Position numbers and translations under genes: made by a program
Notes under the pieces: model-generated
The model's input: only the letters and a program-made list of their open reading frames with translations
What the model was told of the DNA's origin: nothing
Database searches by the model: none
DNA from: Paenibacillus swuensis
Lineage (GTDB): Bacteria; Bacillota; Bacilli; Paenibacillales; DY6
Assembly (NCBI RefSeq): GCF_001644605.1
Contig: NZ_CP011388.1
Span: forward strand, 1,078,501 to 1,142,500
Reading direction: 5' to 3'
DNA: 64,000 bases
In this document: positions 43,585 to 53,012 of the stretch, piece after piece
Position numbering within the stretch: position 1 is the first letter of the stretch
How the letters are laid out: each line of letters opens with the position of its first letter

Positions 43585-44406
43585 TTATCCCTTTACGGCA
43601 CCGGCCATAATGCCCTTCGTAATCTGCTCGGAGAAGAGCAGGTAGATCGCGACGGACGGAATACTGATTAACGTCAGCACGGCGAATTGAGCGCCATAAT
43701 TGCTGGAGTATTGTCCTTGAAATTGAATAATCGAGAACGGAAGTGTCTTCAGCGACTCCGATGAGATAAAAGTCAGCGGATTAATATAATCGCTCCAGCT
43801 GGCTAGAAACACCATGACGCTAATCGCGGCAATTGCCGGTTTACACAACGGGATGACGACCTTCATGACCAGACCGAAGATGTTCAAGCCGTCGATAACA
43901 GCCACTTCTTCCATCTCGCGGGGCAGGCTGACCAGGAAGCCGGTCAGGATGAACGTGGAAATAGGGATGTTGAACGCGATACCCGGTAAGATGAGGGACC
44001 AGTAGGTGTCGAGTAAGCCGATATTTTTGAAAATAAGAAAATTCGCCAGTAACGTCGTTTGCACCGGAATAATCATCCCGATCAGGATGATGCCGAGCAC
44101 GACGCCTCTCCACTTCCAATACATGCGTGTGAAGGCGTAAGCCATGAAGATCGAGATCAGTGTAGTCATAACGATGGTAACCGCGGTGACAAGAACGCTG
44201 TTCAGGAAGAATTGCGGCACTTTCCCATGGGTCAACGCGTCGCTGTAATTCTTCCAATGGAACGGATCCGGCCACTTCAGAATGCTGGAACCGAAGAATT
44301 CGCTGCTGGGCAGGAAAGAGAAGTTAAACAGCCACAGTAAGGGGAAGATCTGAAGGACCGCGATGATGGCGATGGTGCCCCATATTCCTAGTTTTCGCAG
44401 CATCAC
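43585..44406 (-). CDS. Carbohydrate ABC transporter permease (MalG-like)
   Basis: 273 residues, six membrane helices. EAA loop MEEVAVIDGLNIFGLVMKVV (about 182-201) and the C-terminal ITKGIMAGAVKG are typical of MalG-type CUT1 permeases. AGAGGGTG lies inside the end of the preceding gene, which it overlaps by four bases. It partners the MalF-like permease and the lipoprotein upstream; an MsmX-type ATPase is expected from elsewhere. Confidence 0.92.
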   Translation of the reverse strand: MMLRKLGIWGTIAIIAVLQIFPLLWLFNFSFLPSSEFFGSSILKWPDPFHWKNYSDALTHGKVPQFFLNSVLVTAVTIVMTTLISIFMAYAFTRMYWKWRGVVLGIILIGMIIPVQTTLLANFLIFKNIGLLDTYWSLILPGIAFNIPISTFILTGFLVSLPREMEEVAVIDGLNIFGLVMKVVIPLCKPAIAAISVMVFLASWSDYINPLTFISSESLKTLPFSIIQFQGQYSSNYGAQFAVLTLISIPSVAIYLLFSEQITKGIMAGAVKG

Positions 44407-45284
44407 GCTTCACCCTCTTCCGATTTCATCATTTTGTTCATGGCAAAAGTAACCAACAGACAGATAACAACGAAGGTAATCGAAACCGCGTTCCCGTATC
44501 CGTACCGATTCAAGCTGAACGCTTCCTCATACATGTAAGTCAGAGGCATATGGGTAGACTTGAACGGACCGCCGTTCGTCATAAGCTTTGTAATATCGAA
44601 CATCTTCAAGCTCGCGATGACGGCAAGAATCACATTCACTTTAATAATAGGCTTCAGCATAGGCAGGTCAATCAGCGTATGAATCTGGAAATTGCTTGCG
44701 CCGTCCAGCTTGGCCGCTTCATGCAGATCCGCGGGAATGCCCTTGAGGCCGGTGTAATACAGCAGGAATGCGTAACCGAAGCCGCACCACATGGAGACGA
44801 GAATAATACACCAGATGGCGGTCTTGGGGTCGCCCAGCCAATCATGCTGCCAGGATTCCAGACCGACGATATCGAGCAGATGGTTCAACAATCCGAATTG
44901 TGTGGAGAAGATGCTGCTCCATACCATGGAACCGACAACGACGCCGATAATTGTAGGCAGGAAGTAGACGGCGCGGATCGCTTTCTCGCCGCGGCCAAGA
45001 TATTGGGCGAACATGCCCGCCGCAATCGCGATGGGATGCTGTATGAAGATCAAGGCGAGCATCATGAGCAGCGCGTTCCATAAGGAATGATAGAAATCGC
45101 CGTCGCGAATGAGTTCCTTGTAATTATCCAAACCGATGAACGTATAAGGCTGTAACAAATCATAATTGGTGAAGGAATAGAATGCGCTATAAATCAGCGG
45201 AATTAAGATAAAACAGGCGAAGAACAGCAAGCCCGGCATGATGAATAACGTAATGATCAGCTTGTTGGAAAGCATCTTGGTCAT
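44403..45284 (-). CDS. Carbohydrate ABC transporter permease (MalF-like)
   Basis: 293 residues, six membrane helices. Features: LFFACFILIPLIYSAFYSF in TM1, FIGLDNYKELIRDGDFYHS, and EAA loop LHEAAKLDGASNFQIHTLIDLP. AGGAG sits 8 nt before ATG 45284. Second gene of the binding-protein/permease operon, separated from the binding-protein gene by a strong stem-loop. Confidence 0.92.
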   Translation of the reverse strand: MTKMLSNKLIITLFIMPGLLFFACFILIPLIYSAFYSFTNYDLLQPYTFIGLDNYKELIRDGDFYHSLWNALLMMLALIFIQHPIAIAAGMFAQYLGRGEKAIRAVYFLPTIIGVVVGSMVWSSIFSTQFGLLNHLLDIVGLESWQHDWLGDPKTAIWCIILVSMWCGFGYAFLLYYTGLKGIPADLHEAAKLDGASNFQIHTLIDLPMLKPIIKVNVILAVIASLKMFDITKLMTNGGPFKSTHMPLTYMYEEAFSLNRYGYGNAVSITFVVICLLVTFAMNKMMKSEEGEA

Positions 45285-45302
45285 CTCTACAACTCCTAAC
45301 CC

Positions 45303-45350
45303 CGATAAGGAACGGGATTCTCCTGTAACCAGGAGAGTCCCGCGCTATCG
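45303..45350 (-). other. Intercistronic stem-loop after binding-protein gene
   Basis: 13-bp stem CGGGATTCTCCTG (45313-45325) / CAGGAGAGTCCCG (45330-45342) with one T-G pair and a 4-nt loop, flanked by a further CGATA/TATCG pair. No U tract follows on the minus strand, so it is more like an mRNA-protecting element than a terminator. Confidence 0.65.
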
Positions 45351-45360
45351 TTCTTTATAT

Positions 45361-46716
45361 TTATTTGGCCGCGTTCTTCTCGGCTGCTTGATCTAACGCT
45401 TTCTGGAACTCTTCCGGTGTCGAAGCTCCCGCAAGAAGCTTCATCAGCGCATTGTAGTAATCCTTCTGGTTATCTCCTGCCAACGTGTTCTGGATAATAT
45501 CGCTGGTGGACGTCGCCGAGGAGAAGATGGTTGTAAAATCCTTCTGAAGGTTGTTCTCTTTCCCCGTGAAGAACTGATCATACTTCTGCGTAGGAATCGC
45601 CGTGCCTTGCTGCCAGGCCGTCTTCGCCCAATTGTCAGGCAGGAATACCCATTTCAGGAACGCTTTCGCTTCTTCGAGATGCTTGGACTTGTTGGAGATG
45701 GAATAGCCGCCTCCGAACCATAGCGCTGTATCGGTCGCTTTCGCTTTAGCCGAACCCGGGAACGCGAAGGCTCCGAACGAATCGCGCATTTCTTGCGGAA
45801 TATTCTCATCCACCGCCATACCCATTTCCCATTCGCCGATTAGGAACATCGCGGCCTTGCCCTGCGCGAACATATTCTTAGCTGTGTCGTAATCGTTGTT
45901 CAGGAAGCCGGCGCCGAAGTATTCTTTCTTGGCCATCTCCTGGTACGTCTTCGCCGCTTCAATAACGGATGGATCCATGAATGTTCCTGTACGATCCAGA
46001 CCTTTCTTGGCCACATCGAATGTGCCTGCCGCGCGCTGCAGCATCAGGTCGAACGTGATGGCCGGTTCCCATTGCTCTTTGCCCGCCATGGCGATCGGCA
46101 CAATCTTCTTCGCTTTCAGCTTGTCCGCTACAACTGTCAGTTCATCCAGCGTTGTAGGAACCGTCAAACCGTTGTCTTCAAAAATCTTCTTGTTGTACAT
46201 CACCGCCCAGAAATCAGCGTTCTTCGGAATGCCGTACAACTTGCCCCCACGGGTGAAGCGCTCCAGCGCGCCCGGTACGAAGCCGCCGTCCTTGTAGTCG
46301 TTCAAATCCAGCTCCGCCAAGGAGTTGTTGTTGATCATCGGCTCCATGAAAGCGTTGTCGCCCCACGAGTTGAAAATATCCGGCAACGTGTTGGATGCGT
46401 TGTAGAGCTTAATTTTGTCCCGATAAGGATCGGTTTGCGCGGTTTCTACCACAATCTTGATGTGCGGATTCTCTTTCATATACTGATCAATAATCGTTTG
46501 CTCCAGAAGTCCCAGCCCGCTTGTGCGATCCGGTGTGTTGCTGAAGAACTTGAGGGTAACGTCTTCCTTGGTCGCTTCTGTCGTCGTGTTGTTCTTGTTC
46601 GTATTCGGCTCTGCGCCCTTGTTGTTCGCCCCTGTATTGCTGTTTGAATTACATGCTGTAAAGAGTAAGACGGAAGCCATCGCTACGGAAAGTAGAGCCC
46701 CTTTATTCCACTTCAT
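45361..46716 (-). CDS. Carbohydrate ABC transporter substrate-binding lipoprotein
   Basis: 451 residues from ATG 46716, chosen because AGGAG lies 9 nt upstream; ATG 46725 touches that site. Lipoprotein signal ending LFTAC (Cys about 22), then an Asn-rich linker. Family-1 extracellular binding-protein fold: PHIKIVVETAQTDPYRDKI, LPDIFNSWGDNAF, GIPKNADFWAVMYNKKIFED and MFAQGKAAMFLIGEWEMG. First gene of the operon with two permeases and the secreted 743-residue protein. Divergent from its likely regulator pair. The ligand may be a mannose-containing oligosaccharide, by neighbourhood only. Confidence 0.92.
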   Translation of the reverse strand: MKWNKGALLSVAMASVLLFTACNSNSNTGANNKGAEPNTNKNNTTTEATKEDVTLKFFSNTPDRTSGLGLLEQTIIDQYMKENPHIKIVVETAQTDPYRDKIKLYNASNTLPDIFNSWGDNAFMEPMINNNSLAELDLNDYKDGGFVPGALERFTRGGKLYGIPKNADFWAVMYNKKIFEDNGLTVPTTLDELTVVADKLKAKKIVPIAMAGKEQWEPAITFDLMLQRAAGTFDVAKKGLDRTGTFMDPSVIEAAKTYQEMAKKEYFGAGFLNNDYDTAKNMFAQGKAAMFLIGEWEMGMAVDENIPQEMRDSFGAFAFPGSAKAKATDTALWFGGGYSISNKSKHLEEAKAFLKWVFLPDNWAKTAWQQGTAIPTQKYDQFFTGKENNLQKDFTTIFSSATSTSDIIQNTLAGDNQKDYYNALMKLLAGASTPEEFQKALDQAAEKNAAK

Positions 46717-46905
46717 GAACGGCATCTCCTTAACATTCTATATTTGTATTTTCTAAGTCTGTCTTAACTGTAATGCTTAATGCGTCTGGTGATAAGGTGG
46801 CAAAACAACGAAAAGGTGTTTATTCCTCCAATCCCCATTGTGAGAAACGGTGATGAAGTTTATGATGCTAAATATAGACATCCTTAAGGAAATGAGCTGG
46901 ATTTA

Positions 46906-48723
46906 TTGAAGAGATTCTATGAGAAGCTCTCCGTTCGTTATAAGTTGCTGGTCCTGATCGCGGGACTGTGTTTCCTGATTATAAGCGCATTCGGCTACTG
47001 GGCTTACCGCATCGCCACCAGCGAGGTCATCCGGAACAATGAGCAGACGGACGCCAATCTGCTGGAACAGACGATGATTCATCTGGACTTCGTCGCGCAG
47101 GATGTCATTAACGCCTCGAATTTCTTCATCTTGTCCAAAGATCTGCACAAGAACCTGACTAGCGGAACGAAAGGCCAAGAGGACATTAATTACTTGCATC
47201 ATCGGAACAATCTGTCCGAATCCATCATGCAGATGTTGAATTCGAGACACTATATTAAATCGTTGATTATATATTCGGATGCTATACAGCCGATCACCTA
47301 CAGTAACTATTCGATGAACCCGATTATGCCCTATGAACAGTTTAAAGAGACGGATTACTATCGGCAAGCGAAATCCCAGCCCGGGAACATGTTCTGGGGC
47401 ACATATGAAAGCGCTGTCGGCGTGTTTCCCGACCGGCGCAACGGCGAGCTCTTGTTGATGGGGATGTTAATGAACGGCTTTACGGGTCTTAGCGACGGCT
47501 TTATCGTCTTCGGTCTGGACGTCAGAGAACTGATTCCGGAACGGACGATGAACGGGATGAAGATTTACATAGCCAACGAATACGGGGAAATTTTGTCGGA
47601 TTCCGAAGGGAAAGAGACGGGGAACGAGATGAGTTCTTTGCCTTATTTTGCCGATAAGAGTCTTGAGGAGTTGAACCGGAACGGGTGGAAGCCAGGGGCG
47701 AAAGATTGGATCATTTCCCATGCGCAATCGTCGTTCTCGGGATGGCATCTGGTCATTGTGCAGCCGCATGCGAACCTGGTATCCAAGTTGGGACACATTA
47801 AGACGATTACGGTGCTGACCATTGCCATCGCGCTCACGCTGAGCCTGCTTATATCGTGGTACATCTCCAGCTTCACTACACAACCGATTCTGCGGATTCT
47901 GAATTCCATTCGCCACTTTCAGCGGGGGGACTTTGAACAGAGTGTGGAAGTCCGCGGCAATGATGAATTCGCGCAGCTCGGCAGCGGCTACAATACGATG
48001 GTCGGCAACATCCGGACGCTGATTCATGAGCAGTATGACAGCAGGCTGAAGCTGAAGGAATCGGAACTGGCGCTGCTTCAATCGCAGATCAACCCTCATT
48101 TCCTCTATAATACGCTGAATACGATGAGCTATATGGCGCAGAGCGAGGGCAGTCCCAAGATTGCGGAGATGCTTTACTCGCTAAGCTCCTTATTCCGCAT
48201 CAGCCTGAGCGACGGCGCTGAATGGATCTCATTGGAGAAGGAATTCGAATTAATGAGCAGTTACCTGTTTCTTCAACAAGAGCGATTTCCCGATCAATTC
48301 CAGTATGAAGTGCGTTTATCACCGGAAGCGGCTGGAATTCTCATTCCTAAACTGGTGTTGCAGCCTTTTGTCGAAAACGCGTTGATTCACGGCATTCAGC
48401 CTTCCGAGCACTCCGGTTTCATCCAGATTCATGCGGAGTTGGACGGGGAAAAGGTGCGCGTGCAGATTACGGATAACGGGGTCGGTATGGATTCGTCCAG
48501 ACTTAATGGCGAGGTCGACGAGGTTGGTGGGAAGTTGGGGAATGCAGGCGCCGGGAATGCTGGAGGGCACCCTCCGCGCACCGGTTATGCGATTCGGAAT
48601 GTGAGACAGCGGCTGGCTCTGTATTACGGTGATCAAGCCAAGATTCATCTGATGAGCAGGGAACATCAAGGGACACAGGTAACCGTTGAATTTCCGGCAA
48701 ATTCACAAAGACTGAATTCTTAA
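46906..48723 (+). CDS. YesM-type sensor histidine kinase
   Basis: 605 residues from TTG 46906, with AAGGAAATGAG upstream; the start is not certain. TM1 about 13-35, Cache-like sensor about 40-290, TM2 about 300-325, HAMP about 326-380, phospho-acceptor His398 in QSQINPHFLYNTLN, HATPase_c with LQPFVENALIHGI, DNGVGM and TGYAIRNVRQRL. A Gly/Asn-rich insertion (GKLGNAGAGNAGGH) separates the last two boxes. Divergent from the binding-protein gene; 15 bp before its response regulator. Confidence 0.9.
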   Translation: MKRFYEKLSVRYKLLVLIAGLCFLIISAFGYWAYRIATSEVIRNNEQTDANLLEQTMIHLDFVAQDVINASNFFILSKDLHKNLTSGTKGQEDINYLHHRNNLSESIMQMLNSRHYIKSLIIYSDAIQPITYSNYSMNPIMPYEQFKETDYYRQAKSQPGNMFWGTYESAVGVFPDRRNGELLLMGMLMNGFTGLSDGFIVFGLDVRELIPERTMNGMKIYIANEYGEILSDSEGKETGNEMSSLPYFADKSLEELNRNGWKPGAKDWIISHAQSSFSGWHLVIVQPHANLVSKLGHIKTITVLTIAIALTLSLLISWYISSFTTQPILRILNSIRHFQRGDFEQSVEVRGNDEFAQLGSGYNTMVGNIRTLIHEQYDSRLKLKESELALLQSQINPHFLYNTLNTMSYMAQSEGSPKIAEMLYSLSSLFRISLSDGAEWISLEKEFELMSSYLFLQQERFPDQFQYEVRLSPEAAGILIPKLVLQPFVENALIHGIQPSEHSGFIQIHAELDGEKVRVQITDNGVGMDSSRLNGEVDEVGGKLGNAGAGNAGGHPPRTGYAIRNVRQRLALYYGDQAKIHLMSREHQGTQVTVEFPANSQRLNS

Positions 48724-48738
48724 TGGAGGTGAAGATTC

Positions 48739-50349
48739 ATGTACACCATACTCATCGTTGAAGACGAACCGCATATTCGTAAAGGAATTATCTCCATGGT
48801 GGACTGGTCTTCCTTGCAGGTAACGGTAATCGGGGAGGCCGGTAACGGAGCGGATGCGCTGGCTCTGATGGAGCAGCAAGCTCCGGATCTGTTGTTGACC
48901 GACATTGAGATGCCCCGGATGAACGGACTGGAGTTAATCCGGACAACACAGGAACGGGGATGGAACATTACGCCGCTTATTCTGTCGGGACACGATCAGT
49001 TTCACTACACGAAGCAAGCGCTGAAACTTGGAATTTCCGATTATATATTGAAGCCGTGCCGACCCGGGGAAATTCAGGAGGTCATCTCCAATGCCATCTT
49101 GAACAGACAACAGCGCTCTAATGAACAGGAGAATATCTCTCTCCTCAAGAAGAACTGGGTTCAGGGCCTGCCCTACATGAAAAACCAGGTGTTATCGCGA
49201 TGGTTCCAGCATGCGAGCAACCCTGTTGAGGATCGCCCCAGGCAGGCTGCGCAATTGGAGATGAAGCTGCGGAGCGAGAAGTTGACCCTGTTCCTCCTCC
49301 GCTTCGATTCCAGCTCGTTCGCCAATCCGAACTATTCCGAATCCGATGCCGAGTTGATTCGGTTTGCGGCTTGTAACATTTTGCAGGAGGTTGTCCCGGC
49401 TGAATTTATGCCTTATTGCGAGATTGTTCGTGTTGGCGATGATATTGCGATTGTCGGCAACGTGGAGTCTGTGTCCGGTAATGTCCTATCGATGGCGTTT
49501 CTGCAAGAAAAGCTCGAGTCGCTGCAAAAGCTGTTGCAATCGTACTTGAAGGTCTCCCTGTCCATCGGCATAAGCGCATCCGTACATCCTCTGGACACAT
49601 TGCATATCGCATTCCAGGAAGCTTGCGAAGCTCTGCGGCAGAAGTTCTTTCGGGGAAGCGGCGGGATCTATTTCTGGGAGCAACATAAGGATACGCCTGT
49701 GCAGGTCGCGCCGAATCGGAAGACGGAGCTTGCCTTGCATGAGAATAAGCTGCTGGAACAGCTGCGGGCGGGAAAGTTCAGCGAGGCCATAGACGAGATG
49801 GATGAATGGCTGGCCTTGCTCCAACAGCTGGAGGACACTTCCGCGGTGCAGCTGCATACGATGTCTCTACTTACGAAGATGAGCGATATTGTGGACCAGC
49901 CGGAGCATCAAGCGGAGTGGGGGAATACATCCGCGGCGTTAATCAGCCGTTATTCCGCGCTGGAGAGCTTCGATGATGTAGCCAAGCTGATCTCCGAGAT
50001 GATCAGGCAGTTGGTGGATATGCTGCACATGGGCAAGCCTCTGCATAAATCCGTTGTGCTGGCGAAGCAATATATGGAGGCGAATTACCGGCATAACCTC
50101 ACGGTCGAGTCTGTCAGCAAAGAAATCTTCGTGTCGCCGAATTATCTGAGCACCTTATTCAAGCAGGAGATGGGCATTCGGTTTCTGGATTATCTGCATC
50201 AATACCGGATTCAACAAGCGAAGGCGCTGCTGCTCGATACGGATATGAAGATCTATCATGTCGCGAAGTCATGCGGCTATAACGATGAGAAACATTTTAC
50301 GAAGATGTTCAAAAAGTGGACGGGCGTCAATCCCTCGGAGTTTAAATAA
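48739..50349 (+). CDS. YesN-type AraC-family response regulator
   Basis: 536 residues. Receiver with ILIVEDEPH, Asp55 in LLLTDIEMPRMNG and Lys in YILKPCRPGE; YesN middle domain; C-terminal HTH pair (LTVESVSKEIFVSPNYLSTLF; MKIYHVAKSCGYNDEKHFTKMF, then VNPSEFK). GGAGGTG is upstream of ATG 48739. It likely controls the divergent uptake operon at 46.7-41.2 kb and possibly the mannosidase gene convergent with it. Confidence 0.92.
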   Translation: MYTILIVEDEPHIRKGIISMVDWSSLQVTVIGEAGNGADALALMEQQAPDLLLTDIEMPRMNGLELIRTTQERGWNITPLILSGHDQFHYTKQALKLGISDYILKPCRPGEIQEVISNAILNRQQRSNEQENISLLKKNWVQGLPYMKNQVLSRWFQHASNPVEDRPRQAAQLEMKLRSEKLTLFLLRFDSSSFANPNYSESDAELIRFAACNILQEVVPAEFMPYCEIVRVGDDIAIVGNVESVSGNVLSMAFLQEKLESLQKLLQSYLKVSLSIGISASVHPLDTLHIAFQEACEALRQKFFRGSGGIYFWEQHKDTPVQVAPNRKTELALHENKLLEQLRAGKFSEAIDEMDEWLALLQQLEDTSAVQLHTMSLLTKMSDIVDQPEHQAEWGNTSAALISRYSALESFDDVAKLISEMIRQLVDMLHMGKPLHKSVVLAKQYMEANYRHNLTVESVSKEIFVSPNYLSTLFKQEMGIRFLDYLHQYRIQQAKALLLDTDMKIYHVAKSCGYNDEKHFTKMFKKWTGVNPSEFK

Positions 50350-50354
50350 ACGCA

Positions 50355-50386
50355 AAGAAGAGCAGGGCGCATGCCCTGCTCTTCTT
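50355..50386. terminator. Bidirectional terminator between YesN-type gene and beta-mannosidase
   Basis: Perfect 14-bp stem, 50355-50368 with 50373-50386, loop GCAT, T-rich on both outer sides. Confidence 0.85.
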
Positions 50387-50404
50387 GCTTTCAATTGCAC
50401 TATT

Positions 50405-52870
50405 TTAGTAGCTGTCTTCCAAACTGCGAAGCTTTAGCTGGGCCTTGAACATGTCCAGCGTGAGCGGCTCGGACAGGGTAGATTTTAATGCCACAACCTT
50501 GCGGCATACGCCCCCGGTCAGATGGAAGTAGTTATCGCTGAACACAGCATCGGACTTCTCCATCTCGAGCTCCACGAACATCGCGAACACGTCGGATAGA
50601 ACCGTGACCTCGAAGGCGTCCGCGGTCTCTTCCACGGTCGCTTGCAGGCTGGCAGGCAACAGCTCGAAGTGCTTCGCCGGCAGGAAAATCGTACATCCGT
50701 CGCTGACATACCCCTCGTCCGTAACCAGCGTGTACTCCAGATAATGTCTGCGCTTCTTCTCGTCGGAATCCAGCTCCGCCGCGAAGTCCAGCTCTGCCAA
50801 GGATACAGTGGTTAAGGCTGGAACGTCCGCCGCCGCCTGACCTTCGCGAATGACCTTCGACGCTCGGTCCTTCAGACTCCAGTGGACCTTACCCTTGAAC
50901 GGGTTCAACGACTCGTTGCTGACATGAAGCGATGCGGTAACGCCTTCTTCCCATGCGGAGAGCAACACGGGCGCGAAGAACTTGCGAGCCGCATAGTGTA
51001 ACGCCTTCCAACGGCCGTAAGAATCGATACTAGCCCAGGAAGTCACCGGCCAGGAGTCATTCAACTGCCAGTACACGGCCCCCATGCAACGTCCTCTGTG
51101 TCTTCTCCAGTGTTCCACGCCGTAACGCACGCCTTCGGCCTGAATGAGCTGAGATACGTAAGGGAACGATTGGAAATCCTTAGGAAACTTGAAGTATTGA
51201 GACAAGTAATACACCGTCGGTTCAATGCCGGAAGGATGCTTCTGATGATCTTCCATGACGTAGGAATACACATTGTGATCCTCCGGAAGGGCAAAGGTAT
51301 CGATCGTCTTCATGCTCGGGAACGCCTGCAATCCGAACTCCGACATGAACCTCGGGAACCGGTTACGGAAATCGGTGAACGGTTTGCGTCCATGCCAGAT
51401 GCTCCAGTCATGCATATCGCCGTAATTCTCATCATTCGGCTTCTCGAAGCTGCCAAAGGAAGAGGGGGAAGCAAGCCAGTAGAATGTATTCGGGTCAATT
51501 TCCCTAGCAAGCTCTGGAAGAACGACCTCGAACTGCTTGATATAATCCGCCTTGAGCTTCAGACTCTGGTTAATATCCCAATCTACCCATGCCCATTCCA
51601 TCTCATTGTTTCCGCACCACAGACCCAACGAGGCATGGTGGCGGATGCGCTTCATATTCTGAATCGTCTCTTGAACGATGTTCTCCTTGAATTCTTCCGT
51701 GAAGTCGTACACCGCGCACGCATACAGATGATCTTGCCATACGATTAAGCCGTACTCGTCGCACAGATCATAGAAGTAATCCTCGGCGTAATAGCCGCCG
51801 CCCCAGACGCGAATGCAGTTGTTGTTGGCGGCAACGCAATCCTGGATCAGGCGCTCGGTCTTCTCCCGATTCGTGCGGGCGATAATCTGATCTTCGGGAA
51901 TATAATTGCCGCCCATGGCGAAAATATCATGCCCGTTCACACAGATGGAGAAGGAACGGCCCCACTGATCATCCTGTTGGGTTACGGTCATCGTGCGAAG
52001 TCCGATACGCATATGCCTGCGGCCAAGCTCCAGTTCCCCGCTCATCAGCACCACCTCCAGCTCATACAGCGGCTGCGCGCCGAAGCCGTTCGGCCACCAT
52101 AGCTCCGGCTTCGTTACCTGTAGCCCGATATGTTCGGTCGCTTGCGCGTCTTCCTGACGGGCCATCAATATCTCCCCGGCTGGGGTGCGCAATGTAACGT
52201 TTAACGTGTAATCTTCCTTGGTCCAAGCATCGATACCGACGCGGATATCCAGGTCCACGGCATCTTCCCCATGCTTCTGCGTAACGTATACTTCGTCCAA
52301 CGCCGCGATACTTTGGCCGATCAGACTGACATTGCGCCAGATGCCCATATCCGGCAGACAAGGACCCCAGTCCCAACCGAACATATAATGCGCTTTACGA
52401 ATGTACTGGAAGCCCTCAATCCCGTTTACGGACCAGATCGGGTTCTCTTTATATTTACGCCGAACGTACTCTGTAGGGGAACGGAATACGATAAGAAGGT
52501 CGTTCTCGCCAGCTGCGACAAAATCTTTCACATCGAACTCATACGTTCTGTGCATGTTGTCTGTCTTCGCCAGAAGTCGGCCGTTCAGGTGAAGCTCGGC
52601 AAGCGTGTCCAAGCCCTCGAAACGAAGAAACACCCGATCATGCTTCAACAGTTCACTGTTTACTTCAAAAATCCGGCTATATTCATAATCGTAATCCGAC
52701 AGCTTGGCCGCACGGATGTCATTATCTCGGTAATAAGGATCCTCCATTAAGCCGGCGTTCAAAAGATCATAATAGACGGAACCCGGCACGGTCGCGGGTA
52801 TCCAGGCGTCTTCACATACTCTTCGCATTTTCCATGTGCCTTTCAAATCGATGGTTGTTACAGCAGTCAT
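50405..52870 (-). CDS. GH2 beta-mannosidase
   Basis: 821 residues, no signal peptide, so it acts on imported oligosaccharides in the cytoplasm, releasing terminal beta-D-mannose. N-terminal jelly-roll (1-185; PATVPGSVYYDLLNAG and YMFGWDWGPCLPDMGIWR are beta-mannosidase signatures), Ig-like domain (about 190-295), TIM barrel (about 296-650) with acid/base Glu423 in WCGNNEMEWAW and nucleophile Glu511 in FMSEFGLQAFP, then C-terminal beta domains. Length and motifs fit the ManA/MANBA group. Divergent from an AraC regulator, which probably controls it. It suggests that the neighbouring uptake system carries manno-oligosaccharides. Confidence 0.93.
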   Translation of the reverse strand: MTAVTTIDLKGTWKMRRVCEDAWIPATVPGSVYYDLLNAGLMEDPYYRDNDIRAAKLSDYDYEYSRIFEVNSELLKHDRVFLRFEGLDTLAELHLNGRLLAKTDNMHRTYEFDVKDFVAAGENDLLIVFRSPTEYVRRKYKENPIWSVNGIEGFQYIRKAHYMFGWDWGPCLPDMGIWRNVSLIGQSIAALDEVYVTQKHGEDAVDLDIRVGIDAWTKEDYTLNVTLRTPAGEILMARQEDAQATEHIGLQVTKPELWWPNGFGAQPLYELEVVLMSGELELGRRHMRIGLRTMTVTQQDDQWGRSFSICVNGHDIFAMGGNYIPEDQIIARTNREKTERLIQDCVAANNNCIRVWGGGYYAEDYFYDLCDEYGLIVWQDHLYACAVYDFTEEFKENIVQETIQNMKRIRHHASLGLWCGNNEMEWAWVDWDINQSLKLKADYIKQFEVVLPELAREIDPNTFYWLASPSSFGSFEKPNDENYGDMHDWSIWHGRKPFTDFRNRFPRFMSEFGLQAFPSMKTIDTFALPEDHNVYSYVMEDHQKHPSGIEPTVYYLSQYFKFPKDFQSFPYVSQLIQAEGVRYGVEHWRRHRGRCMGAVYWQLNDSWPVTSWASIDSYGRWKALHYAARKFFAPVLLSAWEEGVTASLHVSNESLNPFKGKVHWSLKDRASKVIREGQAAADVPALTTVSLAELDFAAELDSDEKKRRHYLEYTLVTDEGYVSDGCTIFLPAKHFELLPASLQATVEETADAFEVTVLSDVFAMFVELEMEKSDAVFSDNYFHLTGGVCRKVVALKSTLSEPLTLDMFKAQLKLRSLEDSY

Positions 52871-53012
52871 GTTTGTACCTCGCTCACTTATGTGTAATTT
52901 AAATATCTATAAGTTATTGTATAGAACAAAATGAGAGAATACTTGTGTTTATACGTCATCGATTATGTGGTATTTTGACATTAGTATGGAGTGTATGGAG
53001 GAGGATGTTGCT

